A stretch of DNA of 64,000 bases from Carpediemonas membranifera (GCA_019828565.1 JAHDYR010000062.1:992001-1056000); one strand, 5' to 3'; counted from the stretch's first letter, positions 10,523 to 21,008 are shown. Made by a program: numbers and translations. The notes: generated from the letters alone by a model not told the origin.

Positions 10523-13500
10523 TCAGTCGGTTACTGAGTCGGGGAAGCAGCGCAGGAACTTGCCCGTCAGGTTGCTGGGCAGCTCGTTACGGGGCAGGGC
10601 TCGGAACAGGAGACTGAACTGGCGCCTGGTGCTCGCCATCCGCTTGATCGACCGGAATAAGTAGAGTGTGTAGAAAAGGGCGAGCAACACGACGAACGCG
10701 GCCATGAACCAGAGGGCGTTCGTCTGGGTCGAGCTGATCGTGCCGACGAAGCGCTGCCGCAGGTAGTACGACACCTTGATCATGGCGCCAGACACATCGT
10801 ACACGAGCGTGTCGTTGATCCACTCGTGGCTTGGTCCGAACATCGCCCCGTCGCTGATCTCGATCACAGTGAGGTTGGCACGGACCAGGTACGTCTGCAC
10901 CGTCGTCAGCGCGCCCTGTGTCGTCTCTGGACGGCGGGTCAGGTCGCAGTCGGCAGCGTGCAGGCGTATGCAGGCTGTGTGGAAGAGGACGCGGCCGATG
11001 TCGGCCTCGTACGCCCCGGCCATCCAACCGTCCCGAACGACGACGGACTGCAGGGCCTTCGCGACCCACTCGGCCGCTGGGTTCGTACCAGCCCAGGCAG
11101 TGTCGATCGTCGCGATATCGCTTACTGGGTGGCCGGCGAGCACCGAGGCGAAGTCCGAGAGCCCCTGGATGGCGCTCTGACTGATTTTTACGGCCTCAGT
11201 GACGGTTGTGGGGGCCGTGGAGGGGGTCCATGCGGCCGTGGCGACGGAGCTCAGCACCCGTCGGAGGTCGAGCATGGAGCGGTACTGGTAGTAGATGGAC
11301 TCGGAGTTCTGGCTGACGTCGCCCGTCATGATAAGGGCAAAGAGGGCCATGGAGAGGTAGACGAGGCCGAACGCCCCAACCCACAGCAGCAGACCGGGGA
11401 TGAGGCCCAATGCGAACTGGAGCTGCACGGCACGCCGCTTGAGCTGCGACTCGTGCACCTTCTCGTCCGCAGCGGGCGGGGCACTCGCCATACTTGCCCT
11501 GCGAGCGGCGAGGCTGTGGGCGTCGATCATGTCGTCCTCGTCCTCCTCATCGAGGTCCTGCTCCTTCATGCGGGCCAGTGCGGCGCTCAGACTGGGCACG
11601 GGCGGGCTCTCGGGGCTGTCGGAGTGGATCAGGGTGGAGCTGTTGAGCTGCAGCAGCGAGGGCTTCGTGCTCCCGCTCGACTGGGCCTTGAGGCTCCTAT
11701 TCGACCGCTCGGCCGACCCCAGGAGCGCCGTGCTGAACTCCGTGAGCATCTCCTCCGTATCAGACGAGCTCCCGGTCGGCGTCTGCCCCTCAGAGCTGGA
11801 CTCCCCCGTGGCGACGTCCAGGGTTAGGCAGACGTCCTCCTCGATGGGCAGCGGCGGGATGACGACCTCGTCCGGGACGTCCGCCATGGGCGTCTGCGGG
11901 GCTGTCCCCGTCTCCTGCAGCGCGCCCTCGTGCCACAGGTCGGCCTCGGCCTCTGAGTCCGACGCGGCACTGCCATCGAGCTGATGCTGGGGCATGATGC
12001 CGTCGAGCCGGTCGAGCATCATGTCCAGTGCCGGCTCTACCCACTCCTGATCGAACGAACGGTCTGACCCGCCGTCCCCGTCGTCCTCGGCCGTGTCGGG
12101 GGCGTTGAAGTCGAGCAGCATGGCTGAGGACCGCGTGCCCGACCGGGACATGGCCCTGGACCCCGGGGCTGATGTCATGGAGAGCTGGGTGTTCGACTTG
12201 CTGATTGTACGCTTGATCCTGGCGGCCTTGATGCCGAGGAAGCGGTTCTTGAGTGCCTCTGCGGTTGGCAGGGGGATGGCCGAGAAGAGAGAGACGACGT
12301 GGATGGTGAAGGAGATGTCCTTGGAGACGGGCACGACGTACAGCACGACTGAGATCGCCATGAACAGGCCGATGAAGCACGTGAAGACCGCGGAGAAGAC
12401 GGCCATCTCGAGCACGGGGAAGAGCTGGGCGCTGATGAAGACCTCGTCGCCCACGGCGTAGAGGGCGTCGGTCACGCCAGACACTAGGGCATGCTCGAAC
12501 TCGAGGAGCGTGTCGCCGATGTCCGCGGTGCAGGCGGTAGAGACCACAGTGGCCGTGGTGCCGGCCGCCATGCCGTTCTTGAGGCACTCGGCGACGGACT
12601 CTGTTGTATGGACAATCTGGGCGATGAGGTCGTATGCCGAGGCCGACGCCTGGCCGCCATCTCTGACACCCGCCGAGAAGGTCGGGTAGACGATGCTGGC
12701 GTCCTCGAGCAGCGTGCGGACGTTGTAGAGGAGGTGGGCCGACGCAGACACCAGGCGGTCGAGTGCAGCGTCGTACAGCGGCTGGGAGGCCTCGATGGCG
12801 CCGTACGGGTCCGATTCGACGTAGCCGTTGGCCGCGTATGTGTTCATGAGGTCGTTATACGTCCCAAGTGCGGCCGTGATGTACTCCGTGCCCATGTCGG
12901 TGCTCACGGTGGCCCACATCGGGCCGATGTACTGGGACGCCGCGATGAGGTGGACTGGGCTGCCCGCACGGAGGTTGGACAGGCCCAGGGATACGTCCTG
13001 GAGGCCCGTGACAACGGCTGAGATGGCGACAACCTGCCACGAGATGTGTCGGCAGACGACGACGGTGAGGATGCAGAAGAGGAACGCCACGGTGAACAGC
13101 AGGGCGATGATGACGACAGAGGCGGCCGCCTGGATGTGGAGCCCGATGAACGAGACCGAGGCGCCCGACAGGTCCATGCGGTCGACCTTGACGTGCTCAG
13201 ATCTCTTGTTCGGTCGACCCGACCCGAAGTGGACGACCTCAAGCTCATCAGCCACCCCGAACAGGGCATCGAGGTAGTCCTGCACGGCGTCTGTGTCGTT
13301 AAACATGAGGACATATTGCCCGTATGCCCGCAGCACCCTGGGGTTCGGGGTCTTCAACATGGAGTCGTACAGTCGCTCGGTCGACCGGAGGAGCAGGTTG
13401 ATCTTGCGGGTCGTGGCGATGAAGGTCGTCGCTGCCTTCAGGTTGACATTCATGCCCTTCTGCTCAATGACTAGTGCCCAGAACTGCCCGAGGGCGTCGG

Positions 13501-15125
13501 CCAGCTTCCTCTGGCTCCGGAGCAGTATGTTCATGTTCCTCTGGGCCTCGAGCTTCTCCATGACGCTGCTGTCCTCCTGCAGACTGTTCCGGTATTTGAG
13601 GCATATGAAGTGGAAATACCGGACATCCATCTGGCTCACCGTCCCCGCAAGCGCGCCAGAGACCGTGTTGATGGCGCTCTGAAGCGTGTTGCCGCGATAG
13701 CAGGCCGTATAAAGCACGTACGACATCGCCACCATCGGGTGGGTCGGCCACCTTGCCCGGCAGTACTGGTACAGCCTGATCCCGACGTCGACCTCCATGG
13801 ACAGCTGTTCAGCGATGTCGATGAGCTCCTCACGGTAATCCCGGGGCAGCAGCAGGGGGTTGAGGTTGCCGTCGTCAGACACAGCCCCATGATACTCGAG
13901 GATGCCCATGGGAGTCCGCCGCTCAATGGCGTCGATGCGCATCTTACACCGCTTGATCTCCCGCCGGGTGTGCCGCAGCGCTATCTCCACCTGGAAGGGG
14001 AAGAGCAGCCTGGGTCCGCCTGCCATGTAAAGGTCGGCCACGGTTGTGCCCTCTGGTTTGTCGAGGCCACGCTCGATGATACGGCGCCTGAACCTCGCTG
14101 TGGGGAGTTCGGTGATGAAGTAGGACACGCATGGGGCGAGCACGGCGAAGGGGGCGAGGACTATGGATGATACGAAGAGCACGGGGTTGAATGACAGGAG
14201 GCTGATGACGAGAAGATGCATGGACGCGACCCGGAGGATGTTCGTGATCATCCTATAGTACGGTATGAAGACCGTGAACGCCGACCCCAGCCCTAGGGCG
14301 AACACCAGCAGACAGCCGCGAAGTAGCGCTGGGCGCTGGTAGATCGGGGGGATCTGGAAGATGAGCACGATGAGGGCCTTGCCGAGGAGGTAGAAGACGT
14401 CGATGCGGGAGTGCAGCCGGGCCAGCGGGTTGGCTGACGTGTAGCCGTACGCGTACGAGGTCAGTGTAGCAAGGGCGACGAAGGCCGTGGCGCCTAGTAC
14501 GAACAACCCGAGCACCGCCATCGCACCCAGAACGAAGAGGTTGGTCGAGTTCTCTGTGGCGTACCCGGTGAGGAGGGAGATGACCACTGTGAGACATGGG
14601 ATGAATGCTATCGTCGTCACGAGGATGAGCGTCAGTCGGATGAAGCGGACGAGCATCATGTTAGGTACTCGGGACTGCTGGATCGCTCTAGCACTGAGGT
14701 AGCACGTCAGGGCAAGCGCCATGAAAAACAGCAGGATGACGCCGCCTGCAGCGAGCAGGAATGAGTTGCCGAGGAGCGTGGCCATGGTCGACACGCGTGA
14801 GTAAGATAACAGGGATTGAAGAGTGCGCAAGATGGGACTGGAGGAGACCAATAGTCGCTCGTCGAGACAGGAGCTGAGCAGCTGGACCATGTCGCCGGCC
14901 TGGGTGAGTTGGGGGGGGGGGATGCAAACCATGAAGAGCAGCTGGAGGATCCAGAAGAACTTTGTAGGAGAGCTGATGAGATAAACGATCTCAAAAAACT
15001 TGTGTAAAGGGATGAAGGGCTACATATGTGTGCTGCAAGTGCTGAATGCCGCTAAAAGCTGTGGAACTGGCTGCTGAGGGTGGCCCGTTGTTCTTGATCG
15101 TAGATTGGCTCTCAACACGAGTCAT
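10523..15125 (-). CDS. Large multi-pass protein with TmcB/TmcC-type TPR-like domain
   Basis: About 1525 residues in two proposed exons (15125-15024 and 14998-10523). The N-terminal ~360 residues hold several transmembrane helices. Residues ~385-650 match the pattern of the TmcB/TmcC TPR-repeat domain found in giant ciliate and other protist membrane proteins: a WPTHPMVAMSYVLY-type helix, ALGQFWALVIEQ, then RVLRAYGQYVLMFNDTDA. After that come a TM helix (~670), an extracytoplasmic segment, a TM helix (~910), an acidic Ser-rich cytoplasmic stretch, a TM helix (~1250), a second loop and a last TM helix (~1470). The reading frame continues upstream of the ATG at 14932 as hydrophobic coding-like sequence (KFFWILQLLF) with no start, hence the upstream exon. 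If that exon is wrong, the start is 14932. The family is often linked to sensing; function here is unknown. An 11-nt C run lies in the coding sequence at 14911-14921. Confidence 0.75.
14999..15023 (-). other. Proposed 25-nt intron of the TmcB-like gene
   Basis: Minus strand GTAGCC...TTTACACAAG. Removing it joins an ATG exon of exactly 34 codons to the open frame of exon 2. The acceptor is close to the window consensus TnACACAG with one extra A, but the donor lacks GT at positions 5-6. This is the weakest of the eight introns. Confidence 0.45.
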
Positions 15126-15465
15126 ATTGTGCGGTCGTCGTGGAGACCGCAGATTTAACGAGCTCATCGCAACGCCCGCCCTGTTTCGATATTTCGCAGC
15201 TTAGACACAGTCAAGATTTGCAAGATCCCAGGATTTACCCCTGAGAACAATGCACCCAGGCTGGTTGTAGCTAGCTAGCAGCCTGATGGCAGCAGTTTTT
15301 GTCGTTTCGAAATGAAATTGACTTGATCCGATTAAAGGATTGGACAACCGATGACGCGCAGTGACATTGGGTAAGCCCACATAATTTCAGCATCGTAGCC
15401 AGCAAACACATGCCATCCGACACAAACCGGTTGTGGGGTCGAACTGGAGTTGAGCTCCCACCACA
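15126..15465. other. Divergent intergenic region
   Basis: 340 bases between the divergent TmcB-like and TMEM86-like genes. It is AT-richer than the flanking genes. No RNA gene or repeat recognised; presumably both promoters. Confidence 0.35.
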
Positions 15466-16191
15466 ATGGATGCTGAAGCAAGCCATGAGCAGACCAAGCA
15501 GCAGACGGTCCCTAAAACGGGTTCATCTGCCAAGAATGTGATCTCCGCCGCTCTCTTCCTCGTTGCCGTGTATGTTATGGCCATCTATTGGCAATACACC
15601 GTCAAGGACAACTTTGTCGCCTTCACCGTAACCAAGGTGCTTCCCTGTGTTATCATGGGTATGATTGCCGCTATTTATGCCCAGTGGCTGATCTCCATCG
15701 GTTTGCTTCTCGGTGCTGGCGGCGATCTTCTCCTTGCCTTCGCCAACCAGGCTCTGTGGGTCACCAAGAGCCCCCTTGGCGTCCCTCTCTTCGCCATGGG
15801 CGCGTTTAGCTTCCTTCTGGGCCACGTTGCGTACATCTTCTTCGCAGTTCGACTCCATCGTCGCCTGTCACTCCTCCACCTCCTCCCCTTCGTCGCCATG
15901 GTCGGCGCCATGCTCTACAAGCTCCACACCAGCGGGAACACCAGCTTTGCGGCCGTCGTCCCCGTCTACTCCCTCTTCATCAGCGTCATGGGCTGGCGTA
16001 CCACAGCCATCCCCAAGACGTCCGGCCCGAACATCCTCATCGGGCTGGCCGGCGTCTTGTTCGCGGCTAGTGACTTCACGTTGGGTCTGGTGTACTTCGT
16101 GGCGCCCGTCCCACACCACCGTCTCATCATCATGACGACATACTGGGCCGCGCAGACGCTCTTCCTCCTGCAGGGCATCATGCGCTCGTGA
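15466..16191 (+). CDS. TMEM86/YhhN-family lysoplasmalogenase
   Basis: 241 residues with about eight closely packed transmembrane helices after a polar 25-residue N-terminus. Family hallmarks in order: GAGGDLLLAF, FSFLLGHVAYIFF, a central GWRT, LFAASDFTLG with its conserved Asp, and HHRLIIMTTYWAAQ near the C-terminus. Known members (TMEM86A/B) hydrolyse the vinyl-ether bond of lysoplasmalogens in ER membranes. The length matches the family. The start is the only ATG that keeps the whole domain. The 3' end faces the CEP164-like gene with 49 bases between stops. Family assignment is strong; activity in this organism is inferred. Confidence 0.88.
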   Translation: MDAEASHEQTKQQTVPKTGSSAKNVISAALFLVAVYVMAIYWQYTVKDNFVAFTVTKVLPCVIMGMIAAIYAQWLISIGLLLGAGGDLLLAFANQALWVTKSPLGVPLFAMGAFSFLLGHVAYIFFAVRLHRRLSLLHLLPFVAMVGAMLYKLHTSGNTSFAAVVPVYSLFISVMGWRTTAIPKTSGPNILIGLAGVLFAASDFTLGLVYFVAPVPHHRLIIMTTYWAAQTLFLLQGIMRS

Positions 16192-16218
16192 TGTAAAATA
16201 CTCGGTTAGCGCGCTATG

Positions 16219-16227
16219 GTGTTTATA
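16219..16227 (+). terminator. Candidate 3'-end (polyadenylation) element GTGTTTATA
   Basis: Lies 28 bases after the TMEM86-like stop. Similar GTGTTTATA or GTGTTTATTG words occur 1-5 bases after the USP stop (25791) and the coiled-coil gene stop (41728). A role in 3'-end formation is inference. Confidence 0.3.
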
Positions 16228-16240
16228 TTGTTACATTGAC

Positions 16241-17716
16241 TCATATATCGTCGAAGTTGACGTCAGGCCGGCACTCGTCGAGCTGGTCGCGGTACTCCAG
16301 GAGCCGCTCGAGCAGCCCCCGCAGACACGCCTTCGTGGCGTCTCTCGGGATGGCCATGGGCTTGATGTGCTTGTGCTTGAGCAGGATCTGCTCTGTCTTC
16401 CGGATCTTCTCCGTCAGCAGGCCGGTACACACATCGAGCCAACGCGCCGCCTGTGAGTTGCAGCTGCTGAAGGAGAGCGAGCGGCAGTCGATATAAATGC
16501 TCCGACCGATATGTAAATCCCATTCTTCGCACGGCATGCCGTCGTCCGCGTCAATCTGGGCCCCGACGATGGGCTTACCGTCCACGACAAGCTCCACCTC
16601 ACCCTTGCCGCCGTCCCGCGCAGGAGAGTACCGCACTCGCACGCCGTGGTGTCCAGTCCGATCGCGCCAGCCCGTGGTGAAGACCATCAGCCGGGGTGCG
16701 AGGGGCAGCAGGGATCGGGCCAGCACCGTGCTCTCCCTCGCAGTCTCTGCGGCGGCGGTGGGTGCAAGATCGTCTGCAGTCAGTGGTTTCGCCGTCTGTT
16801 CCGGCGGGGGCGCCTTCGCTGAGTATGTGCGGCAGCAGGTCTGGAACTCCCGGATCGCGGCCAGCATCGCTTCTCCCTTGGTCTCACTGATCAGCTGTCC
16901 TGGGATCCGCACGATGGTGTCCGGGTCAGGGTCCGGATCAGGGGCCACTCGTATCTGGTCTGTCGCGAAGTTATACCAGAGTGTCACGGGCCGGGTCATG
17001 TCCGCCCGGACCTGGGGCGGCCTGGGGTCCGGAAAGCCCAGCCACTGTCTCTTAGGGTCCCGCTCAGCCCGCCTGTGTCTCTCCACGGCGGTACGGATGA
17101 CGTCGTCGAGGGGGTGGCGTGTGAGCGTCTCGCCCGTCCGCGTGTGTGTGTAGATGGGGTAGCCCGACGTCGACAGCGCGTCCTCCCGCCATTCCTTGGG
17201 CACTGGCACTATCTGTGCGAGGTACGGGGCCCACAGCAAGTCAGTGTCCTCGTGGGGGTCGAGGTGGAGGGTCAGGGCCGACGAGATGACGTCAAGGACG
17301 ACAAGGGGAAGCTGCCAGCAGTTCAACTCAATGTTGTCTGTCTCCCCGGCCGCTGGTGTGAGCCTCTTGTTCCACCCGGGACAGCTGTGGATGTTACCAA
17401 CCATGCGGGCGTACACACGGTCAGTAGGGTGCTCCCAGGACGTCTCCTCCGTGACCAGGTTATAGTAGTACGTCCCTGTCTCCTCGTTGTCCACTTCTAC
17501 CCACGGAGACGGCACAGGCTGCCTGCTGGCCTCCTCTGCCAGGTACAAGAGGTGCGGCTCCGCTATTGGGTCGATGCCGAGCGATCCCGCGAACTCAAAG
17601 ACCTCTTTGATCTCATCGGGGATTTCCGAGATGTCAAGTCCCCGAAAATTCATTGGTAGGTCGTGAATGTTCGTTTCGTCGCTGATTTCCAACTTGAGGT
17701 GCACTTTTGGGGACAT
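16241..17716 (-). CDS. CEP164-like WW-domain protein
   Basis: 491 residues from the ATG at 17716; the frame extends to a GTG at 17749 but that is not needed. Residues ~35-65 (EVFEFAGSLGIDPIAEPH, then LLYLAEEAS) correspond to the CEP164 segment directly ahead of its WW domain. They are followed by a canonical WW domain (PSPWVEV...GTYYYN...TSWEHP). A second, weaker WW-like unit follows near residue 195 (VPKEWRED...GYPIYTHTRTGE). The C-terminal half is unassigned and ends in a basic helix. In animals CEP164 is a distal-appendage protein that docks basal bodies and recruits TTBK2. Here the C-terminal coiled coils of animal CEP164 are missing, so only N-terminal homology is claimed. The stop of the upstream NEK gene is 64 bases away on the same strand. 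Confidence 0.75.
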   Translation of the reverse strand: MSPKVHLKLEISDETNIHDLPMNFRGLDISEIPDEIKEVFEFAGSLGIDPIAEPHLLYLAEEASRQPVPSPWVEVDNEETGTYYYNLVTEETSWEHPTDRVYARMVGNIHSCPGWNKRLTPAAGETDNIELNCWQLPLVVLDVISSALTLHLDPHEDTDLLWAPYLAQIVPVPKEWREDALSTSGYPIYTHTRTGETLTRHPLDDVIRTAVERHRRAERDPKRQWLGFPDPRPPQVRADMTRPVTLWYNFATDQIRVAPDPDPDPDTIVRIPGQLISETKGEAMLAAIREFQTCCRTYSAKAPPPEQTAKPLTADDLAPTAAAETARESTVLARSLLPLAPRLMVFTTGWRDRTGHHGVRVRYSPARDGGKGEVELVVDGKPIVGAQIDADDGMPCEEWDLHIGRSIYIDCRSLSFSSCNSQAARWLDVCTGLLTEKIRKTEQILLKHKHIKPMAIPRDATKACLRGLLERLLEYRDQLDECRPDVNFDDI

Positions 17717-17780
17717 TTGGGCGATTGCGCGCCTGAGCCGCTCCCACACGCCAGCAATGCCATATGAATACTTTACACCC

Positions 17781-19007
17781 CTAGTTCTGGGTTCCGTTGG
17801 ACAGATATGCGTTCATGTGGGACCCCCGCGCCCTGCTCGACGGCGACACGGGCGTCATGCGCCTGGCAGCCAGCATCATCGCAGCGTCAAAGAACTCAGA
17901 CCCGGCCTCGCGGGAGGCGGCCACCTGGTGGTTGTGCTTGGCCCAGAAGGCCTTCCATTGGTTCACGTGGGCGACGAGGGCGTCGTTCTCGGCCCGAGTC
18001 GACGCCAGGTCACGCCGCAGCTTCTCATTCTCCGCCTTGAGCCTCTTATTCTCCCGCTCCATGGAGTGTGCCTCGGCGTCGTAGTTCGAGACCACCGCGC
18101 TCTGATCCTTCGGCGGGGTGAGGGCCACGAGGTAGCGCTTCATCATGGGATACTGGAACACGTCATCCAGCCGGGGTCGGCGGTCGGGAGCCTTGGTCAA
18201 CATGCTTGTGATGAGGTTCTTGAGGCCCTCTGAGACGTGTGTGATGTGCCGAGGGAACCGGATGTCTTTGTCCAGAATCTGACGGTACAGCGCCATCTGT
18301 GTGTTGTTCCGTGGGACAAAGGGGGCCCGCAGGAAGCACATCTCGTACAAGCAGGCCCCGATGGCCCACACATCGACCTTGTTGTCATAGGCCTGCCCGC
18401 TGATGATCTCGGGCGCCTGGTACAGGGGCGTCCCGCACTGCGTCCTGGCGGCCATGGTCTCCTGCGTTAAGATGCGGCCAAGACCCATATCAGCGACCTT
18501 GATGTCGCCTGCTTTGGTGACCATGATGTTGGCAGGCTTCAGATCTCGGTGGAGGATGTTGCGGCTGTGCATGTTGTGGAGTGCGAGGCATATCTGAACG
18601 AGCCAGCGCCAGATCTGGTCCTCGGGGATGACCTCGTGTGCCCGCCGCTTGGTCTCCAAGATCGTGCTCAGGTCGTGGCCGTCGATGTACTCCATCACAA
18701 TGTACAGGTGCTTCTGCCAGATGGCGCTGTCGAAGTGGCGGACGACGTTGGGGTGGTTCAGGCGCCTCATGACCCGGACCTCGTTTGACGCACGGGACTG
18801 CTCCTTCTCAGACATTGTAGCGGTGTCGTAGGGCACCATCTTGATTGCTACCTTTGTTCCTGGTTCTAGTTCTACTTCAGAGCCTGTTATGGGGCCGCGT
18901 GGCTTGATCACACTCGCGAGGAAGACTTGGCCGAATGCGCCTTTGCCAAGAATCGCTTCTGGTTGATATTCGTATCTGGTCGAAAGAATAACACCGTTTC
19001 CTGCCAT
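17781..19007 (-). CDS. NEK-like serine/threonine protein kinase
   Basis: 408 residues. Kinase domain ~12-290: glycine loop GKGAFGQV, VAIKM lysine, catalytic loop HRDLKPANI, activation segment TQCGTPLYQAPE, and DVWAIGACLYE. The order and spacing (LNHPNVV, YIVMEYIDGHDLSTIL) are NEK-like. The usual DFG is DMG (DMGLGR), which keeps the Mg-binding Asp. A C-terminal coiled coil at about 318-365 (ERENKRLKAENEKLRRDL) fits NEK dimerisation. NEKs regulate mitosis and cilia and are often expanded in flagellated protists. It is tandem with and upstream of the CEP164-like gene on the same strand, and divergent from PSMA1. Confidence 0.88.
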   Translation of the reverse strand: MAGNGVILSTRYEYQPEAILGKGAFGQVFLASVIKPRGPITGSEVELEPGTKVAIKMVPYDTATMSEKEQSRASNEVRVMRRLNHPNVVRHFDSAIWQKHLYIVMEYIDGHDLSTILETKRRAHEVIPEDQIWRWLVQICLALHNMHSRNILHRDLKPANIMVTKAGDIKVADMGLGRILTQETMAARTQCGTPLYQAPEIISGQAYDNKVDVWAIGACLYEMCFLRAPFVPRNNTQMALYRQILDKDIRFPRHITHVSEGLKNLITSMLTKAPDRRPRLDDVFQYPMMKRYLVALTPPKDQSAVVSNYDAEAHSMERENKRLKAENEKLRRDLASTRAENDALVAHVNQWKAFWAKHNHQVAASREAGSEFFDAAMMLAARRMTPVSPSSRARGSHMNAYLSNGTQN

Positions 19008-19340
19008 CAGGCCGGTGTTTCCTTTGAATTTTCGGTGTGGCCATCATCTTCCACCGCAAACGACTGCCGCTCCAAATATTGTGACTCAAGCAGAATAGCC
19101 ACGAGAGGGCCGGCCAACGCTTGCTTGACTGTATAATCTGCACAGACCACATCTGCCTGGTGTTGGCTGCATTTAGGATAAGTAAGAAGCAGCAGTGTGT
19201 GCCGGTCCGGGCCGCCCCGTCTATCAACTGGGGGGCGTTCTCTCTCATTACGGGGCATGGCCGCGGCATGCCGCAGCGACTGTCACTCAACCTGCGGGAA
19301 ATGATGCGATCGATCGTTGAACTAACCTGGCTGAAACACA
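19008..19340. other. Divergent intergenic region (NEK / PSMA1)
   Basis: 333 bases serving two divergent genes. No RNA gene or repeat recognised. A minus-strand frame running through it is a shadow. Confidence 0.35.
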
Positions 19341-20096
19341 ATGTTCAGGAACCAGTACGATTCGTTTGTGCTTTCCTATGCTCTGACGCAGTGATGTAAC
19401 CACTTATAGTCCCCAAGGGCGCCTTCATCAGGTAGAATACGCTATGGAGTCTCAAAAGCTCGGAAGCGTCATCACAGGCGTCCGTTCGAACACACATGTT
19501 GTCCTTGCTGCCATCAAACGCTCATCTGGACCCCTTTGCTCGTACCACGAGAAGATCTTCGATGTCGACTCTCACTGCGGCATTGCTCTCGCCGGCCTCG
19601 CCGCTGATGGCCGCGGTCTCTGCCGCTATCTCCGCAGAGAGGCCATGGACCACCAGTATGTGTACAACAGCGAGGTCCCTATCGAGCGCCTCGTCCTCGG
19701 CCTGGCGGATAGTACGTACCCCGCCTTTCCCCTCACACAGAGTCCCAGCAGCGCACACAGATCGAGGGCAGCAGGCCCTACGGTGTCTCCCTCATCGTTG
19801 GCGGCCATGACCGTACAGGCCCGCGTCTCTTCCAGACGTGCCCGAGCGGCAATTGCTATGAGTACTACGCCTGCGCCCTCGGCCAGCGCGCCCAATCCGC
19901 TATGTCCTTCTTCGACCGCAACAAGGAGAAGATCGCGGAGTCCACCGAGGCTGAGCTCGTCCGCCTGGCGTTCGACGCCCTCCGCACAACCCTGAGCGAG
20001 GACGGTGACCTCACTCCCGCGAGCATCTCGGTCGCAATCGCCGGCGCTGACGGGTTCAAGAAGCTCACAGACGATGAGGTTTTGGCGTTTTTCTAG
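19341..20096 (+). CDS. PSMA1: 20S proteasome subunit alpha type-1 (alpha6), three exons
   Basis: Exons 19341-19363, 19392-19711 and 19741-20096 give 232 residues. Splicing restores the alpha-subunit N-terminus: MFRNQYDSDVTTYSPQGRLH followed by QVEYAMES. That is the RNQYD start and the YSPxGRxxQVEYA signature. After the second intron the frame continues into RRPYG-like SRPYGVSLIVGGHD and FQTCPSGNCYEYYACALG, typical of alpha6/PSMA1. Without splicing the first ATG would be 19444 and the signature helix would be lost. The subunit forms part of the outer ring that gates the proteasome. The C-terminus lacks an extended tail. Upstream lies the divergent NEK gene. Confidence 0.93.
19364..19391 (+). 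other. 28-nt intron 1 of PSMA1
   Basis: GTTTGT...CTGACGCAG. Phase 2; its removal fuses MFRNQYDS to DVTTYSPQGR. Confidence 0.88.
19712..19740 (+). other. 29-nt intron 2 of PSMA1
   Basis: GTACGT...CTCACACAG. Phase 1; its removal restores ADKSQQRTQIEG ahead of SRPYG. Confidence 0.9.
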
Positions 20097-20570
20097 GCAT
20101 GGTCTTGTTTTCTTTGCGGCTGCAGCTTGACATGCGCGATTGTCGGCCTCATTTTGAACCCGCCGGGTGATGTCTCGCACGCTGGTCAAGCATTACAGGG
20201 GAAATAAATGATGCGATGGTGTTTTCACGACGTGATCTCGATGAATTCATTTTGTTACGCAGGGCAGCGGAGCCCACGCCAACTCGGCGAATATGGCAGA
20301 CGGTAATTCGGTGCGATTCGATCGCGCGAAGCGCAAGGAGGAAATCGTATCAAGCCCTCAGAAGGCTAGAGAGCATGGGAGATCGTAACAACGACAACGA
20401 TGAGGTTCGGCAGCCCGAAGCCGACCTCCAATCCGCCAGCTGGCGTGATCCGGTCTCCGCTGTAGGGGAGATTGGAGCCGAGACATTTACGTTTACACAG
20501 ACAGGATAACGCCCAAAACGATAAATATCTCGCCCCCCATTAGGTTAGTACTGTGTAGTCTCCCTGTGCC

Positions 20571-20590
20571 GTCTGCCCAGTCAGACACCA
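20571..20590. repeat. Left arm of inverted repeat (GTCTGCCCAGTCAGAC core)
   Basis: Reverse-complements the arm at 20727-20746 with two mismatches over 20 positions. Each arm is itself a small dyad (GTCTG...CAGAC). The arms flank a perfect 18-bp palindrome. Confidence 0.6.
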
Positions 20591-20597
20591 ACCTTGC

Positions 20598-20615
20598 AAT
20601 AAAGTGCACTTTATT
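20598..20615. repeat. Perfect 18-bp palindrome AATAAAGTGCACTTTATT
   Basis: Reads the same on both strands and places AATAAA on each, so it could serve as a bidirectional 3'-end signal. It lies 7 bases inside the left arm of the inverted repeat. Confidence 0.7.
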
Positions 20616-20726
20616 TATTGGAAAGGGGCCCAATCGTGTTCATATGCTTTTATGGGTAATATGCGAGTTTTTTGCAAAAATCAAGCCTATCAAGGTGTTA
20701 TTATTATTTTTCGGACAAATTCGAGC

Positions 20727-20746
20727 TGCTGTCTGACTAGGCAGAC
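20727..20746. repeat. Right arm of inverted repeat (GTCTGACTAGGCAGAC core)
   Basis: Partner of the arm at 20571-20590. The enclosed ~136 bases are AT-rich with T runs. Confidence 0.6.
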
Positions 20747-21008
20747 ACTCACATTCACTTATGAATTCTCCTGGGGGCGGAACATTTACATGATTCGTCG
20801 CGTAATGTTCCCTGTGCCCGCGGTCCCGCGGACTGTAAAACGTCGTGGTGTCAAGAGGACCCCTGGGTCACGGGTTCCATGGCTTCATTGCCTAGCCCAC
20901 TTTGGCTTCGGCTCTTCCCTCAACGTCCTGTTAACTCGCCGGACCTGAGTACGTCTCGCGTTATTGCTCCTTTTGTTTTGTTTCCACTGAGCTTGTGGAA
21001 TGTCTGAC

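Larger units (their letters stand above)
20097..21005. other. Gene-poor AT-richer region; one weak small frame
   Basis: About 900 bases after PSMA1. A 97-codon frame at 20216-20509 (MVFSRRDLDEFILL) is the only candidate gene. It has no recognisable domain and I would not call it. Near 20504 a GTTTACACAG word resembles the intron acceptors of this genome, so a small spliced gene or RNA cannot be excluded. The notable structure is the inverted repeat and palindrome listed separately. Confidence 0.35.
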
